A stretch of 64,000 nt of DNA from positions 248,001-312,000 of the forward strand of contig NZ_JADMLG010000003.1 of assembly GCF_015674855.1 (NCBI RefSeq), in the 5' to 3' direction. Source of the DNA: Nocardia bovistercoris. Lineage in GTDB: Bacteria; Actinomycetota; Actinomycetes; Mycobacteriales; Mycobacteriaceae. Numbering within the stretch: the stretch's first letter is position 1; each line of letters begins with the position of its first letter. The translations under genes and the position numbers were made by a program. Below are positions 63,019 through 64,000 of the stretch, one piece after another. The notes below the pieces were generated by a model, which did not search any database, was not told where the DNA came from, and was given only the letters and a program-made list of their open reading frames with translations.

Positions 63019-64000
63019 TCAGACGGCCGAGCGGATCATGCCCTTGGTGCGCATGAGATGTTCGGCCAGGTAGCCGTCGTGCGGCACGCCCGGGCGCAGC
63101 CAGGTGGTCGCGTTGTCTCCGAGGTACAGGTTGGTGATGGACGGCTCGTCGAGCAGTGCGTCGATCAGCTCGGAACGCGAGGTCATGGCGGTGAGGACGA
63201 GGGAGTCGCGCAGCGGGGCGATGCCGTCCTCGGCGCGCCACGGCCCGACCCACACGCACGGGAATCCGAGTTCGACATTGAGCTGCGGGGCCGTCGCACT
63301 GTCCACCAGGTGCACGGCCGGGCGCAATACCGCACCGCCGGAAGGCAATTCGTCCACTATGGTGTCGCCGCCGAGCATCGGGCGCGCCGTGCCCGCGACC
63401 TCGTGCAGGTAGCGGTCCACCTGACGCGCCGACTCGGTGGGCTGGACGGTGAGGATCGCGTCGGGGTGGTCGGCGGGCAGGCTGGGGATCGCGGCCAGCG
63501 CCTCGGCCACCGCCGCCGCGACCGGTTCCGGATCGCCTTCGACCAGGATCGCGGTGGCGCAGGTGCAGGCGGTGCCGCCGAGATGGCTCACCGAACCCGC
63601 GAGCAACTCGACTTTGTCGCGCCAGTCGACGTCGGTGGTCACCAGAACCTTCGACCGACCCGGCCCCTGGGTGAGCACGCGCGGGTCGGCGGAGTACTTG
63701 TCGACCACATCCTGTCCGCCGTACACGATGGCGAAATCGGATTCGGCGATGATCACGTCCGCCGCGGCGTAGTCGGTCGGCAGCAATGCGACGATCTCGG
63801 GCGGGAAACCGGATTCGCGCAGCGCGGCGACCAGGCGGAACGCCGTGTACGGCTCGCGGGTCGACGGCCGAACGGCGACCTTGTAGCCCATCGCCAGCGC
63901 CTCCGGCCAAAGCCCGTGCACGGCAGGAGTATTACCCGCCGCGTGCACCGCGAACAGGTCACCCTTGCGGGTCCACACCGCCGACCCCCCGAGCGTCTGC
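63019..64000 (-). CDS. Aldehyde dehydrogenase superfamily protein, partial
   Basis: Open from the window edge, so its N-terminal part is missing; the first residues visible are QTLGGSAVWTRKGDLFAVHAAGNTP. The ALDH fold is seen in YKVAVRPSTREPYTAFRLVAALRESGFPPEIVALLP, VLVTTDVDWRDKVELLAGSVSHLGGTACTCATAILVEGDPE with a candidate catalytic Cys, and the C-terminal HDGYLAEHLMRTKGMIRSAV. The family also includes acyl-CoA reductases and proteins labelled phenazine biosynthesis; the substrate is unclear. Confidence 0.85.
   Translation of the reverse strand, partial: QTLGGSAVWTRKGDLFAVHAAGNTPAVHGLWPEALAMGYKVAVRPSTREPYTAFRLVAALRESGFPPEIVALLPTDYAAADVIIAESDFAIVYGGQDVVDKYSADPRVLTQGPGRSKVLVTTDVDWRDKVELLAGSVSHLGGTACTCATAILVEGDPEPVAAAVAEALAAIPSLPADHPDAILTVQPTESARQVDRYLHEVAGTARPMLGGDTIVDELPSGGAVLRPAVHLVDSATAPQLNVELGFPCVWVGPWRAEDGIAPLRDSLVLTAMTSRSELIDALLDEPSITNLYLGDNATTWLRPGVPHDGYLAEHLMRTKGMIRSAV

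Overview
The window is high-GC actinobacterial DNA, almost certainly from a mycolic-acid-containing member of the Mycobacteriales, most likely Nocardia. This rests on GC-rich third positions, frequent GTG/TTG starts, an AcpM-like acyl carrier protein, a DesA-type acyl-ACP desaturase, a siderophore-interacting protein under an IdeR-like iron box, a DevR/DevS-like pair, F420/LLM oxidoreductases, an LGFP-repeat wall protein and two transmembrane Ser/Thr kinases. No rRNA, tRNA, CRISPR array, intact insertion sequence or prophage was recognised.

Layout. 0-3.7 kb: SDR, NTF2-like protein, a 51-bp relic of a second SDR, alpha/beta hydrolase and two tiny membrane proteins. 3.7-8.6 kb: a tightly coupled minus-strand operon (Cys-rich, Pro-rich surface protein, then polytopic membrane protein, then transmembrane Ser/Thr kinase; both junctions are ATGA overlaps). 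9-14 kb: two small unknowns, an atypical CvnE-like P450, a DUF5753 protein without its HTH, a DUF574-type methyltransferase and an acyl-CoA carboxylase fragment. 14.2-16.5 kb: LGFP protein and a DHA2-type MFS exporter behind a perfect dyad. 16.5-21.5 kb: EACC1-like protein plus a 1540-aa caspase-nSTAND-TM-WD40 protein. 21.8-35.9 kb: metabolic and regulatory genes, mostly regulator/target pairs facing away from each other (ACP/MerR, TetR/cupin, LysR/NTF2, nitroreductase/SIP, LysR/DapA-like), then Gfo/Idh, M50-like protease and gluconokinase. 36-42.9 kb: LLM oxidoreductase, Ser/Thr kinase, DUF5995, ferritin-like, phytoene-desaturase-like and zinc-ribbon-like genes. 43-50 kb: a five-gene operon SWIM, unknown, VWA, MoxR AAA+, DUF5682. 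50.3-54.4 kb: an EmbR-like BTAD-FHA regulator, three 99-110 bp intergenic tandem repeats, a secreted protein, a FabG-like SDR and a QsdR-like TetR with an octapeptide-repeat N-terminus. 54.4-64 kb: DesA-like desaturase divergent from devR/devS-like genes, a LUD protein, a Clp ATPase without a visible ClpP-docking loop, a type-5 uracil-DNA glycosylase, a DUF1304 protein and a partial aldehyde dehydrogenase.

How genes work together. Two regions look like NTP-dependent defence or conflict systems: the EACC1/caspase-STAND pair (sensor, signalling ATPase and protease in two genes) and the SWIM/VWA/MoxR/DUF5682 operon, whose composition recalls E. coli yehLMPQ. The 3.7-8.6 kb operon looks like a surface sensor coupled to intracellular phosphorylation. 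The desA/devRS region pairs an oxygen-consuming lipid desaturase with a putative oxygen/NO sensor and has a DevR-box-like site between them. All functional statements come from reading sequence and motifs by eye; no database search was run.
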